From Bacillota bacterium (GTDB lineage Bacteria > Bacillota_A > Clostridia > Lachnospirales > Lachnospiraceae), in the NCBI GenBank assembly GCA_023443925.1, contig JAEZSL010000199.1, positions 1-13,699 on the forward strand: a stretch of 13,699 nt of DNA, written 5' to 3'. Below the pieces are notes generated by a model that was not told the origin of the DNA, ran no database searches, and was given only the letters and a program-made list of their open reading frames with translations. Position numbers and translations under genes: made by a program. This document shows positions 1 through 7,860 of the stretch, in pieces; the stretch's first letter is position 1; each line of letters starts with the position of its first letter.

Positions 1-1907
1 GCTTTTTTATTTTTCGAAGACCCGGATAGATTATCGTTATTGATTAAATAGTGGGTTTTTGCAGTTACAGAACCCGTTACTTTTCCGCCTTTTTGCTCAA
101 TGAATTCCTTTAATTCATTCCGGTTGGCAAAGCGTTCAACAGAACCGGTGATTACAAAGGTCTTACCTTCTAAGGCCAAATTCTGTATTTCTTCTCTGAC
201 CACCGGTTTTTCCAGCCGGATTACTTTTAATAAGTCATCAATAATCATCTGGTTACTCTGGTTATGAAAGAATTCAACAAATGTATCCGCAATAACCCCG
301 CCAACTCCCGGTATGGTTAAGAGTCTGTCTTTTTCTGCGTTTCTTATTTCATCAAAATCATTATTAAACTCCTTACAGATCAGTTTCGCATTAGATAACC
401 CGATATTCATAATCCCTAAACTGTATAAAAATCTGGCGGCGGAAGTGTCTTTTGCTTTTTCGGCAGAAGCAATCAAATTCCGGTAAGATTTCTCCCCAAA
501 ACCCTCCATCGTTATTATCTCATCTTTAAACCGGTCTAAGCGGAACAGGTCTGCCAATTCATGAATCATACCTTTTGCAATAAATTTTTCAATGGTCGCT
601 TCTGATAAACCCTCCAGGTTCATTGCATCCCGGCTCACGAAATGGGTAAAGGATTTAATTTTTTTAGCGAGACAGTCCGGATTGGTGCAATATAATGACT
701 TAACATCGTTTTCCTGCCTGATCTGAGCAGGATGCTGACAGACCGGACACTCCTCCGGAATCTCAATCTGCCCGCTTCTGGTCAGATTATCCGCTATCTG
801 GGGAATAATCATATTTGCCTTGTATACCTGAATTGTATCACCAACACCCAGTTCCAGGGCTTCCATAATACTAATATTGTGTATACTGGCACGGCTTACG
901 GTAGTACCCTCTAATTCAACCGGTTCAAAAACTGCTATGGGATTTATAAGTCCGGTTCTGGATGCACTCCATTCAATTTCCGTTAACCGGGTTTCCCGTA
1001 TTTCATCCATCCATTTAAAAGCAATGGAATCTCTGGGGAATTTTGCAGTGCTGCCCAGAGAGCGGCCGTAGGCAATGTCATTATAGGTTAATACAAGCCC
1101 GTCCGACGGAAAATCGTTCTGAGGAACCTGTTCGGAGAACCATTTAACAATCTCTTCCAGATTCTCAACGGTAACAGTTTTTGTTTCAACAACATCAAAT
1201 CCTAATTCCTTCAGCCACAACAACTGATTTATTCTGGAATTATGAAAATCTACACTTTCTGAAACACTTACTAAATGAAACGCGAAAAAATGAACTTTTC
1301 TCTTTGCGGTGATTTCATTATTTAACTGCCTCACGCTTCCGCTGCATAAATTTCTCGGATTTTTATACTTTGCTTCCACATCTTCTATCTCGGCATTTAT
1401 TTTTTCAAAGTCGGAGTATTTAATTACCGCTTCTCCACGGAGAATTAACTCCCCGGTATAATTGATATTAAGTGGTATGTTTCTAAAAACCCTTGCATTA
1501 CTGGTAATAACTTCGCCGACTTCGCCATTTCCCCTGGTTACGGCGCTGAACAGCTTTCCTTCTTTATAGGTAAGCACTATGGTTAAGCCGTCCAATTTCC
1601 AGGATAAGAGTCCGGTCTGGACGCCAAGCCAGTCCTTTAAAGCGCCTGTTTCTTTTGTTTTATCAAGTGACAGCATAGGCATATCATGTCTTACCTTGGG
1701 TAATTCACTCAACACTTCATAGCCGACATGGATGGAAGGGCTATTAGAAAGTATAACTCCGGTTTCTTTTTCTAACTGCGCCAGTTCATCATAAAGAGCA
1801 TCATATTCAAAATTGCTCATGATTTCTCTGTCTTCCTGATAATAGGCCTTACCTGCTTCATTTAACAGACTAACCAGCTCTTTTATTCGTTCCAGTTTAT
1901 TTTCCAT
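1..1907 (-). CDS. ligA: NAD-dependent DNA ligase LigA, C-terminus cut by window edge
   Basis: Seals nicks in DNA during replication and repair, using NAD+ to adenylate an active-site lysine. 635 codons are visible from the ATG at 1907 and run off the left edge in frame. Domains in order: Ia (about 1-65, AYYQ and SNFEYD), nucleotidyltransferase with adenylated Lys104 in WKLDG, the RGEA motif, NPRN-type motif and FKW motif, OB fold, a four-Cys zinc finger (CPVC and CTNPDC), helix-hairpin-helix repeats (IPGVGG) and a C-terminal BRCT domain (LEGKTFVITGS). LigA is usually 650-680 residues, so only a few are missing. Several residues that are conserved in E. coli LigA differ here: His23 is Tyr, Asp32 is Asn, Glu113 is Ser and Lys290 is Thr. 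Catalytic Lys, the following Asp-Gly, the Glu of RGEA and the Lys of FKW are kept. A GGGG stretch lies 11 nt before the ATG. It follows rluF by 288 nt on the same strand. Confidence 0.95.
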   Translation of the reverse strand, partial: MENKLERIKELVSLLNEAGKAYYQEDREIMSNFEYDALYDELAQLEKETGVILSNSPSIHVGYEVLSELPKVRHDMPMLSLDKTKETGALKDWLGVQTGLLSWKLDGLTIVLTYKEGKLFSAVTRGNGEVGEVITSNARVFRNIPLNINYTGELILRGEAVIKYSDFEKINAEIEDVEAKYKNPRNLCSGSVRQLNNEITAKRKVHFFAFHLVSVSESVDFHNSRINQLLWLKELGFDVVETKTVTVENLEEIVKWFSEQVPQNDFPSDGLVLTYNDIAYGRSLGSTAKFPRDSIAFKWMDEIRETRLTEIEWSASRTGLINPIAVFEPVELEGTTVSRASIHNISIMEALELGVGDTIQVYKANMIIPQIADNLTRSGQIEIPEECPVCQHPAQIRQENDVKSLYCTNPDCLAKKIKSFTHFVSRDAMNLEGLSEATIEKFIAKGMIHELADLFRLDRFKDEIITMEGFGEKSYRNLIASAEKAKDTSAARFLYSLGIMNIGLSNAKLICKEFNNDFDEIRNAEKDRLLTIPGVGGVIADTFVEFFHNQSNQMIIDDLLKVIRLEKPVVREEIQNLALEGKTFVITGSVERFANRNELKEFIEQKGGKVTGSVTAKTHYLINNDNLSGSSKNKK

Positions 1908-2195
1908 ATTTATAAATTCCCCATTTCCACACTTGTATTTGTATAAATTTAAGTTTGTATTGAGGATTCCACAGACACATTTTAAAGTGAAGCTTTCAAT
2001 TAGGTTTCACTTCTCCCGTCATAATGCCGGTCCGGGCTATCTACAATAGTTGGCGGAGAGCCTGGAAAAGCACCTGCTAAATTATATAACATTCTTCCCA
2101 GTCATTATCCGTTTATTAAATTTGTCTTTTATTACCAATTCCGTTGGTGTTTCTTATCACCTTTTCGATCCGTAGCACTTTCTGTCTTGGCTCAA
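1908..2195. other. Intergenic region between rluF and ligA
   Basis: No gene is seen. A 7-bp inverted repeat (AAGTGAA at 1985-1991 with TTCACTT at 2006-2012) is followed on the minus strand by an AT-rich TTTAAAAT, which would be a weak terminator at best. A minus-strand TATAAT lies at 2081-2086 without a convincing -35 box; it could be a ligA promoter with a leader of about 165 nt. Read-through from rluF into ligA cannot be excluded. Confidence 0.4.
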
Positions 2196-3944
2196 TTACC
2201 TGGATCTTTTATAAGTCTTTTTATAGTCCGGCTTGGAATAAGAATGGTTCTCTGATTTCTTCCCAGGGTTACTTTTCTTTCTTCCGTTCTCATAAGCTGA
2301 TCTCCCAGATTTATCTTTTATTGCCGGTTTATCTTTTGTATCAGTTTCCCCGTTATACGCAGTTTTATCATTAAAACCAGATTTATTTCTAAACGTAGTT
2401 TTGTCTTTAAATCCTGCTTTATCTTTGAACGTTGTTCTGTCTTTAAATCCAGGTTTATCTCTGAACGTAGTTCTGTCTTTAGAACCAGATTTATCTTTGT
2501 ACGTTGTTCCGTTTTTAGAACCAGATTTATCTTTGTACGTTGTTTTCTCTTTAAATTCAGGTTTGTCTTTGAACGTTGTTCTTTCTTTAAATCCAGGGTT
2601 ATCTTTGTACGTTGTTCTGTCTTTAGAATCAGATTTATCCTTGTACGTTGTTCTGTCTTTAAATCCAGGTTTATCTTTGTACGTTGTTCTCTCTTTAGAA
2701 CCAGATTTATCTTTGTACGTTGTTCCGTCTTTCGAATCAGATTTATCTTTATACGTTGTTCTGTCTTTAGAACCCGGCCTATCGCTGTAAGCAGTTCTAC
2801 CTTTCATACCAGACTTATCATGAAATGCAGCTCGTTCTTTCGTTCCAGATTTATCTTTTATTGTTGTCTTACTATTATCACTGACTCTGCCATTTGTATT
2901 GTTTTTATTACTTATAGTAGTTTTTTCATTAATTTCTGTTTTATGTCTTCTGTCTGTATTATCATTTAAACTTATATTTTTCCGGGTTGCTTTACTGTCT
3001 GTACCCTTACTGTCCTTGCCAGCTTTATCTTTTATAGTCGCTTTATCTTTTATACTGTATTTATCTCGTTGAAAAGATCCCTTTCCCGGAGTCTTTTTCG
3101 TGTTATAGTTGTTTTTTACTCGTTTCTGATTAATAGACAGATCGCGGTCTTCATCTGAAGCATCCTCCAGGGAATTCCATATGGTTTCCGGTGTATTAAT
3201 TGAACTACTGATTAACTCATTTAACCCTGCTATTTCTTTGTCAGTCACATTTCGGTAACCGCCCAGCTGCAGGTACCCCAAATTAACGTTCATGATCCGG
3301 GTGCGTTTTAAAGTTAATACTTTATAGTCATAGTATTCACACATACGGCGGATCTGCCTGTTCAGCCCCTGAGTCAGTACAATTTGAAATGTAAACCGGT
3401 CCATAGCTTTCACCGTACAGGGCCTGGTTACAGTATCAAGAATCGGTACCCCAGCTGCCATTCCATTCAGGAATTCTGCCGTTAATGGTTTATTTACTGT
3501 AACAACATATTCTTTTTCATGGTTATTACCTGCCCTGAGAATTTTATTAACAATATCTCCGTCATTGGTTAGCAGTATAAGGCCTTCAGACTCTTTATCC
3601 AGCCTGCCGATAGGATAAATTCTTTTATTATATTGAATAAAATCTATGATATTGTCTTTTTCCCTTTTATCCGTAGTACATACAATTCCCCTGGGTTTAT
3701 GAAATGCAATAAGTACCAGCGCTTCATCTTTATCAACCGGTTTTCCTTCCAACATAACCTTATCTCCGGCTTTGACTTTCGATCCCATAACAGCTGTAAC
3801 ACCGTTTATTGTGACCTTGCCTTCTTCAATATGTTTATCCGCTTCTCTTCTGGAACAGATTCCGGCATCACTGAGATATTTATTAACTCTTGTTTCTCCG
3901 TCTGTCTGCGTACTTTCAATTAAATTCTTCGTTCTTTTTGCCAT
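2196..3944 (-). CDS. rluF: 23S rRNA pseudouridine synthase RluF with long repeat tail
   Basis: Isomerises a uridine in 23S rRNA to pseudouridine; the E. coli RluF family member acts on U2604 and also on tRNA-Tyr. The start at 3944 (582 aa) is preferred to an upstream in-frame ATG at 3986 because GGAG sits 6 nt before it. Residues about 18-80 form an S4 RNA-binding domain ([17 protein letters not shown]). The catalytic motif [18 protein letters not shown] carries Asp116, and [18 protein letters not shown] is typical of RsuA/RluF enzymes. The core resembles E. coli RluF along its length (for example [17 protein letters not shown]) and ends near residue 248. After it comes a Lys/Asp/Ser/Thr-rich tail to residue 582, including about fifteen 12-residue repeats, then a basic end. 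E. coli RluF is only 290 residues and ends in a short basic tail, so the repeats are a lineage-specific expansion. It is preceded by its own promoter. Confidence 0.93.
   Translation of the reverse strand: MAKRTKNLIESTQTDGETRVNKYLSDAGICSRREADKHIEEGKVTINGVTAVMGSKVKAGDKVMLEGKPVDKDEALVLIAFHKPRGIVCTTDKREKDNIIDFIQYNKRIYPIGRLDKESEGLILLTNDGDIVNKILRAGNNHEKEYVVTVNKPLTAEFLNGMAAGVPILDTVTRPCTVKAMDRFTFQIVLTQGLNRQIRRMCEYYDYKVLTLKRTRIMNVNLGYLQLGGYRNVTDKEIAGLNELISSSINTPETIWNSLEDASDEDRDLSINQKRVKNNYNTKKTPGKGSFQRDKYSIKDKATIKDKAGKDSKGTDSKATRKNISLNDNTDRRHKTEINEKTTISNKNNTNGRVSDNSKTTIKDKSGTKERAAFHDKSGMKGRTAYSDRPGSKDRTTYKDKSDSKDGTTYKDKSGSKERTTYKDKPGFKDRTTYKDKSDSKDRTTYKDNPGFKERTTFKDKPEFKEKTTYKDKSGSKNGTTYKDKSGSKDRTTFRDKPGFKDRTTFKDKAGFKDKTTFRNKSGFNDKTAYNGETDTKDKPAIKDKSGRSAYENGRKKSNPGKKSENHSYSKPDYKKTYKRSR
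2301..2858 (-). repeat. 36-bp coding tandem repeat, about 15 units of 12 aa
   Basis: Lies inside rluF and encodes residues 363-548. The consensus unit is [12 protein letters not shown], with variants such as [12 protein letters not shown] and [12 protein letters not shown]. The period is exactly 12 residues (36 bp) through about fifteen consecutive units; the central ones are best conserved, while the first two and last two are degenerate. The composition (Lys, Asp, Ser, Thr, Arg, Gly, with one aromatic residue per unit) predicts a disordered charged segment. The opposite strand stays open over this tract only because of the repeated codons. Confidence 0.93.
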
Positions 3945-4007
3945 GTAAGGCTCCTTCTCTTTCCGACTGCATTGGTGCAGATTCACTTAATCTGACACTT
4001 CTTAAGT

Positions 4008-4036
4008 ATTATATCAGCCGCTACTTAAAAGTACAA
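4008..4036 (-). promoter_or_regulatory. Sigma-A type promoter of rluF
   Basis: On the minus strand TTGTAC (4031-4036) and a perfect TATAAT (4008-4013) are separated by 17 nt. Transcription would start near 4001 and give a leader of about 57 nt before the ATG at 3944. The upstream in-frame ATG at 3986 would fall inside this leader and has no good ribosome binding site. Confidence 0.7.
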
Positions 4037-4176
4037 GCAAAAGCCATGATTTTGTTTCATCTGAAAAACACATGTTTTGACAAGTTTTTGCGCAAACATT
4101 TGAATATACTTATTTATTATAGTTACGCGCTTATACATTCAAATGCAAAATCGTCCTTTTGACATTCAAACCCCTC

Positions 4177-4218
4177 ATATAAAAAAGCCTATCCAAATTC
4201 GGACAGGCTTTTTTATAT
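4177..4218 (-). terminator. Rho-independent terminator of the secreted-protein gene
   Basis: A near-perfect hairpin pairs AAAAAAGCCT (4181-4190) with AGGCTTTTTT (4205-4214), has an A-C mismatch, then TCC/GGA and a six-base loop, and is flanked by ATAT arms. It starts a few bases after the stop codon at 4224 on the minus strand and carries a U-tract on either strand, so it could act in both directions. Confidence 0.9.
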
Positions 4219-4223
4219 ATACA

Positions 4224-4991
4224 TTAATTATTCATGGTTACATTCTTAGCTGATTCTTCCAGTTTCAAATAGAATTCATAAAGTGCATTATCGTTCTTAA
4301 CTGCTTTCTGAAGCTTATCGTTAACATCATAAATTAAATCCATTACCTCAGTGGAATCCCTTACCGCATCAAGGTATAATTCCGTATCTTTATCAATTTC
4401 GCCAAGGTAAATATACGGGTCACCCTTCTCATCTGTCTTAACATAGAATTCATTCATAGCAGGTGCCAATGTATCGATGCTGGTAAACTTAACTTCATGG
4501 TATGCATATACGATATATGATCCCTCTTCCGGTCCTTTTTTGGTGTAACAGGCAACATTCTTATATGCTTCAATATATTTAGTTTTTCTTTGTATATCTG
4601 TTAAGTCGATAAAGCCCACATTGTTGACAAGAGGTGTGAATTTATCAATATCTTTTCCTAATTTAGCATTCAGATAACTTTTAATCAACTTATTAATATC
4701 TTTATAAGCATTCTTCTCCAGATCACCAGCCTTAACTGTAGCCAGTTCTTCCTGCGTCTGTTCAGGAGCCTCTGTTGGAGTTGGTGTTGCGGTTGGTAAT
4801 ATTGATGCTGCTTTAATGTCCGCACTGGCGATATCCGTATCAGCTGCTTTGTAAGCAATGGCACCTTCATCGTTACTTTCTACAACTGTAGTTTTTTTAT
4901 CTGAAGGTCTGCTAATTGAAAAGGTGACTAAACCAATGCCCATGGTACACATCGTTATCATTACTACCAGTTTTTTATATTTAAGTTTCAT
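4224..4991 (-). CDS. Secreted, membrane-anchored protein of unknown function
   Basis: 255 residues from the ATG at 4991, which has AAGGAG 6 nt upstream; the longer in-frame start at 5069 falls within the promoter and is rejected. Residues 1-6 are basic, and about 7-27 form one hydrophobic segment (signal anchor or signal peptide; no lipobox Cys). A Ser/Ala/Thr/Pro-rich linker (about 50-82, with PTATPTPTEAPEQ) then leads to an extracellular domain of about 165 residues. The domain begins with INKLIKSYLNAKLGKDIDKF and contains VYAYHEVKFTSIDTLAP and FYVKTDEKGDPYIYLG, a pattern that recalls the alpha/beta layout of NTF2-like domains; that is inference from secondary-structure pattern only. I recall similar proteins in Lachnospiraceae but know no function. 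It has its own promoter and terminator, so it is monocistronic. Confidence 0.85.
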   Translation of the reverse strand: MKLKYKKLVVMITMCTMGIGLVTFSISRPSDKKTTVVESNDEGAIAYKAADTDIASADIKAASILPTATPTPTEAPEQTQEELATVKAGDLEKNAYKDINKLIKSYLNAKLGKDIDKFTPLVNNVGFIDLTDIQRKTKYIEAYKNVACYTKKGPEEGSYIVYAYHEVKFTSIDTLAPAMNEFYVKTDEKGDPYIYLGEIDKDTELYLDAVRDSTEVMDLIYDVNDKLQKAVKNDNALYEFYLKLEESAKNVTMNN

Positions 4992-5040
4992 TGTATTCTC
5001 CTTTAGTTTTAACAACAGACAACTTTTTCTTCTTTTAAAT

Positions 5041-5069
5041 ATAATAACAAATATTTGAAAAAAATGCAA
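5041..5069 (-). promoter_or_regulatory. Promoter of the secreted-protein gene
   Basis: Minus-strand TTGCAT (5064-5069) and TATTAT (5041-5046) are 17 nt apart, placing the transcription start near 5034 and leaving a leader of about 42 nt before the ATG at 4991. The flanking DNA is very AT-rich. Confidence 0.65.
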
Positions 5070-5168
5070 TACTTATATTTTTTCTTTTCTTAATATATTT
5101 AATAATTATGTAACAATTAATGGGGTATTTTGTCATAAAAACTTTTTTTCATAAAATCAAAAAATTGC

Positions 5169-5197
5169 TTGCCCTTTTATAACTTTTCATGTACAAT
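5169..5197 (+). promoter_or_regulatory. Promoter of tRNA-Arg
   Basis: Plus-strand TTGCCC (5169-5174) and TACAAT (5192-5197) with a 17-nt spacer lie just upstream of the tRNA, so the predicted start is within a few bases of its 5' end. Confidence 0.65.
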
Positions 5198-5205
5198 ATG
5201 TTCAT

Positions 5206-5278
5206 GCATCTATAGCTCAGTGGATAGAGCAGAAGCTTCCGAAGCTTCGTGTCGGGGGTTCGAGTCCCTTTAGGTGCA
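5206..5278 (+). tRNA. tRNA-Arg (anticodon CCG)
   Basis: A complete 73-nt cloverleaf can be folded by hand. The 7-bp acceptor stem is GCATCTA with TAGGTGC (one T-G pair). The D arm is GCTC/GAGC, the anticodon stem GAAGC/GCTTC encloses the loop TTCCGAA, which gives anticodon CCG, the variable region is 5 nt, and the T arm GGGGG/CCCTT encloses TTCGAGT. The discriminator base is A. The 3' CCA is not encoded and would be added after transcription. A run of T follows directly (5279-5284). It is the only clear plus-strand gene in the window and reads CGG arginine codons. Confidence 0.96.
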
Positions 5279-5284
5279 TTTTTT

Positions 5285-5646
5285 GTTGCCCAAAATGTCA
5301 GTCACAATTCCATGAAGCCCTTGATTTAACTGCATTTTAGAGCAAAGTCTTAATACCGGCCTCTCATCCGGGCCTGCTGTTAAATAGCAGTTAATATCTT
5401 ATATCCTAAGATTGCCCACACAACTTTAACACTGGCTGCGAAATTATGAAATCATCCGATTTTGTATATTCACAGGAATCCTGCTACTTATTTTGTAGTT
5501 TAGAACCCATAATACTACCAGTTATTTCTATTCTATTGTTGTAAAGTAACTCCGGTAAAATCAGAATGGTTTTCTATTATTTTCCTGGCAATTAAACCTA
5601 GATAACCAATCCGTATCAAGCAGTTCTTATTCCCGTTGTATATTAA
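5285..5646. other. Non-coding stretch after tRNA-Arg
   Basis: No open frame with a ribosome binding site, RNA gene or mobile-element end is seen. A short inverted repeat CTGCT/AGCAG lies near 5380 with no U-tract. No repeat of the tRNA 3' end is present, so nothing marks this as an integration site within the window. Confidence 0.5.
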
Positions 5647-5684
5647 AATGCCGCATCTTCATTCTCAAGTGAAGATACGGCATT
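5647..5684 (-). terminator. Rho-independent terminator of the DUF421 gene
   Basis: The hairpin pairs AATGCCG (5647-5653) with CGGCATT (5678-5684) and, after one mismatch, ATCTTCA with TGAAGAT around an eight-base loop. On the minus strand it is followed by TTTAATA. It begins about 25 nt past the stop codon of the DUF421 gene. Confidence 0.85.
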
Positions 5685-5710
5685 ATTCATTTGGTTATAA
5701 TTTGACCGGC

Positions 5711-6421
5711 TTAAGCAAACAAATCACTGGAAGTTTTCTGATGTAATTTTATATAGATATTCAGTTTGTCACTGGTCATATCATAATTGGCGAGTATGAC
5801 TTCTTTAATATCTACCGCACCCTGGCTGCTTAACTGCTTCTCCAGCCATTTCTCATCTTTACCGGTAGCTTTGAGATTATCTTTTAATATCTTTCCATCA
5901 ATAATTACGTTAGCTAACAGATTATTCTGCTGTGGATTCAAATTAAAATCAGACGGTGTAGCCGGACGGTTTTTTACAGCCGGAATAATGCTAAGTTTTC
6001 CGTTGGTTTCAAGAATAACGGTATGAACTTCCTCCAGGTCAAAATATCCGCTTGTCCTGCACATAGCCAGAAATTCATTCATATCAATCTTCGCTCTCAT
6101 CAGATTTCTTTCGTAAATCTGCCCGTTTTGATATAACAATAATGTATGTCCTTCAAAAAATCTGCGGAGTTTTATTGATTTGCAGGTTGAATAGGATATA
6201 ATAAAGGATATGAATGCATATACGATCATGGCTGTAAGCGGTTTTATAAAATCACCTTCCAGTGAAGTTGCCATTTCCGCAGCTATGGAACCAATCGTAA
6301 TACTGTTAATATAGTCGAACATGCTTAATTCTGACATTTCCCGGTCACCCATTAGCTTTGTCAGTATAAATAAAGTAATGATCGAACCCAGTGAAACCAT
6401 AACGATTTTCAGCACTTCCAT
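5711..6421 (-). CDS. DUF421 (YetF/YdfR-like) membrane protein
   Basis: 236 residues. The N-terminal 80 or so form hydrophobic segments (about 5-23, 38-54 and 60-80), with the family signature around LTKLMGDREMSELSMFDYIN and ITIGSIAAE. The cytoplasmic C-terminal part contains LLYQNGQIYERNLMRAKIDM, then MCRTSGYFDLEEVHTVILE and NGKLSIIP, which match the usual G-x-I, LRxxG and AxxExNGxLS pattern of DUF421. The biochemical role of this family is not established; Bacillus has several paralogs, some linked to spores. The start at 6421 has AGGAGG 7 nt upstream. It lies 74 nt after the DUF5688 gene with no terminator between, so it may be the second gene of that transcript, and it ends in a strong terminator. 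Confidence 0.88.
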   Translation of the reverse strand: MEVLKIVMVSLGSIITLFILTKLMGDREMSELSMFDYINSITIGSIAAEMATSLEGDFIKPLTAMIVYAFISFIISYSTCKSIKLRRFFEGHTLLLYQNGQIYERNLMRAKIDMNEFLAMCRTSGYFDLEEVHTVILETNGKLSIIPAVKNRPATPSDFNLNPQQNNLLANVIIDGKILKDNLKATGKDEKWLEKQLSSQGAVDIKEVILANYDMTSDKLNIYIKLHQKTSSDLFA

Positions 6422-6495
6422 AATAACTCCTCCTATCTTTTTAATTCTTATGAAGGATAGGATATGCCAAAGATTGAAAAATATTTATCAGCGTA

Positions 6496-7431
6496 TTAAA
6501 GAGTTATTGCATCGCGTTCTCTGGAGTAAAAGTATACATTATCCGATAAAATATCTTCCTCCGGCACCTGAGTGCGGTTTACATCAAATACCATTTCCCG
6601 AAATGCCTTTTTGTTCATAGTCCCATTGGCTTTTACGGCAATAATCTCGTGTATGCTGCTGGGTAATATGTATAAATCGGAATCTAATTTTTGTGCCAGA
6701 TTTTTTATGACTGCAGGATACAAAAGGCAGCTGGCACCATTTATCCCCTTGGCATTGGTAATTACATACATGGTATTGGTTTTTGCTGGTTCTGCTCCGT
6801 CTGACATTACCTGATAGAAATCCTCACCCTGTAATATTTCATTCAGAATTTCATTCATATTACGAATAACCGGCGGAAATAGTATAGGTGTATTCACCCT
6901 TGCAATTTCCTTCAGATACCCGATATCAACCTTCCAGTTTCTAATATGTTCATTGGTAATACGAATTGTTCCAATACTTTTCTCATTATTTTTTACCAGA
7001 CAATGAAAGGTAACCGCCAAATCCATAAATTGTATATAGGGAACGTCCATTAACAATTTGCGGTTTTTATCATAATTAATTAAACGGAAAATAATACAGG
7101 ACTCCATTTCATCCAGCTCATACCGGATATGCAGCTCATTCTTCTCATTATCCTCACGGCTTCGTTTATAAATTCTGATAATATCTTCGACCATCTCATT
7201 CACAGATTCTCCTGCAAGATATTTCTCATAATAAATATTCATATAGATATTCGGGGTGATGCATTCCTTATCCTTTAATACAACTAATCCATCCAGTTCA
7301 ATGGAGTTATTCTTGATAACATGGTTAATCTCCACTTGATAGCCTGCACCTACAGCTTCCTTAACGGATCTCTTCATCAGTGAAAGAAATTCACCGAATT
7401 CCAATAATTGAATTGTTTTGTTTTTTTCCAT
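6496..7431 (-). CDS. DUF5688 family protein of unknown function
   Basis: 311 residues, no signal peptide or membrane segment, so probably cytoplasmic. The pattern matches the DUF5688 family common in Lachnospiraceae: an N-terminal region with EINHVIKNNSIELDGLVV and a tyrosine-rich NIYMNIYYEKYLAGES; the middle GASCLLYPAVIKNLAQKL; and the end DLYILPSSIHEIIAV followed by FREMVFDVNRTQVPEEDILS and NVYFYSRE. Length fits the family (about 300). These proteins are often found in several copies per genome and have no known activity. The start at 7431 has AAGGAG 6 nt upstream. No clear promoter was found in the 430-nt gap before it. The DUF421 gene follows 74 nt downstream. Family assignment is from memory of motifs. 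Confidence 0.82.
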   Translation of the reverse strand: MEKNKTIQLLEFGEFLSLMKRSVKEAVGAGYQVEINHVIKNNSIELDGLVVLKDKECITPNIYMNIYYEKYLAGESVNEMVEDIIRIYKRSREDNEKNELHIRYELDEMESCIIFRLINYDKNRKLLMDVPYIQFMDLAVTFHCLVKNNEKSIGTIRITNEHIRNWKVDIGYLKEIARVNTPILFPPVIRNMNEILNEILQGEDFYQVMSDGAEPAKTNTMYVITNAKGINGASCLLYPAVIKNLAQKLDSDLYILPSSIHEIIAVKANGTMNKKAFREMVFDVNRTQVPEEDILSDNVYFYSRERDAITL

Positions 7432-7860
7432 AGACTTCTCCTTAAATTTTTTTTATGGGTAATAAAGATGGTTCTGAATTGGAAATAAGAAATTTTCATA
7501 TATTAGTTATAGAATTTTAGTAAAAGAATTATGCTCCAGTATCATTGAATAATAATTCAAAGGCACAGAGAAAATTTAGAGTATTATTTTGATATAGTTT
7601 AGAGGACATTGCCAAACATATGGGCTTTTAAAAAAACAGTCTTATATTAATTATATTGTAAATACATTGATTAAAAATAAAGGGATACTCCGGCCAGATA
7701 TGGCGGATATGAATAAGCAAAGTAATTTCTGCTTACATATCGGCGGTGGGCCTAATTGAACTTATAAAGAAAAAATAATATGCATTTATCTTAACAAATA
7801 AATATTTTTTTAGCAAGTAAATAAACCGAAATCAGCGGAGATTTTTTCCTGCTTTATTTG
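7432..7860. other. AT-rich non-coding gap
   Basis: No gene is supported. It holds a long hairpin at 7706-7741 (listed separately) and a 16-bp imperfect palindrome TTGAATAATAATTCAA at 7545-7560, which could be an operator for the DUF5688 gene but matches no motif I can name. AAATAAA and TTTATTT copies flank 7820-7860, close to the end of the YhhN-like gene, but do not form a convincing terminator. Confidence 0.5.
7706..7741. other. Long hairpin of unknown role
   Basis: GATATG (7706-7711) pairs with CATATC (7736-7741) and TAAGCA (7714-7719) pairs with TGCTTA (7730-7735). This makes 12 bp with a two-base AA bulge and a ten-base loop. An outer GGCC (7692-7695) could pair with GGCC (7749-7752). 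There is no U-tract on either strand, so it is not a standard terminator. It lies about 120 nt after the YhhN-like gene and 275 nt before the DUF5688 gene. Confidence 0.6.

Noticed and set aside
1985..2012. Rho-independent terminator of rluF
   Set aside because: Only 7 bp with a 14-base loop, a poor U-tract, and nearly 190 nt past the stop codon.
2401..2790. Plus-strand 129-aa repetitive ORF
   Set aside because: It is the antisense image of the rluF repeat codons; no ribosome binding site or promoter on that strand.
2301..2858. CRISPR-like array (36-bp period)
   Set aside because: The period equals a CRISPR repeat length, but units are contiguous with no spacers, diverge throughout and stay in frame inside rluF.
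3890..4162. Plus-strand 90-aa ORF upstream of rluF
   Set aside because: Overlaps the rluF start and promoter antisense, has no ribosome binding site and no recognisable domain.
7545..7560. PerR/Fur box at TTGAATAATAATTCAA
   Set aside because: The palindrome is real, but its bases do not fit either consensus and AT-rich palindromes arise easily here.
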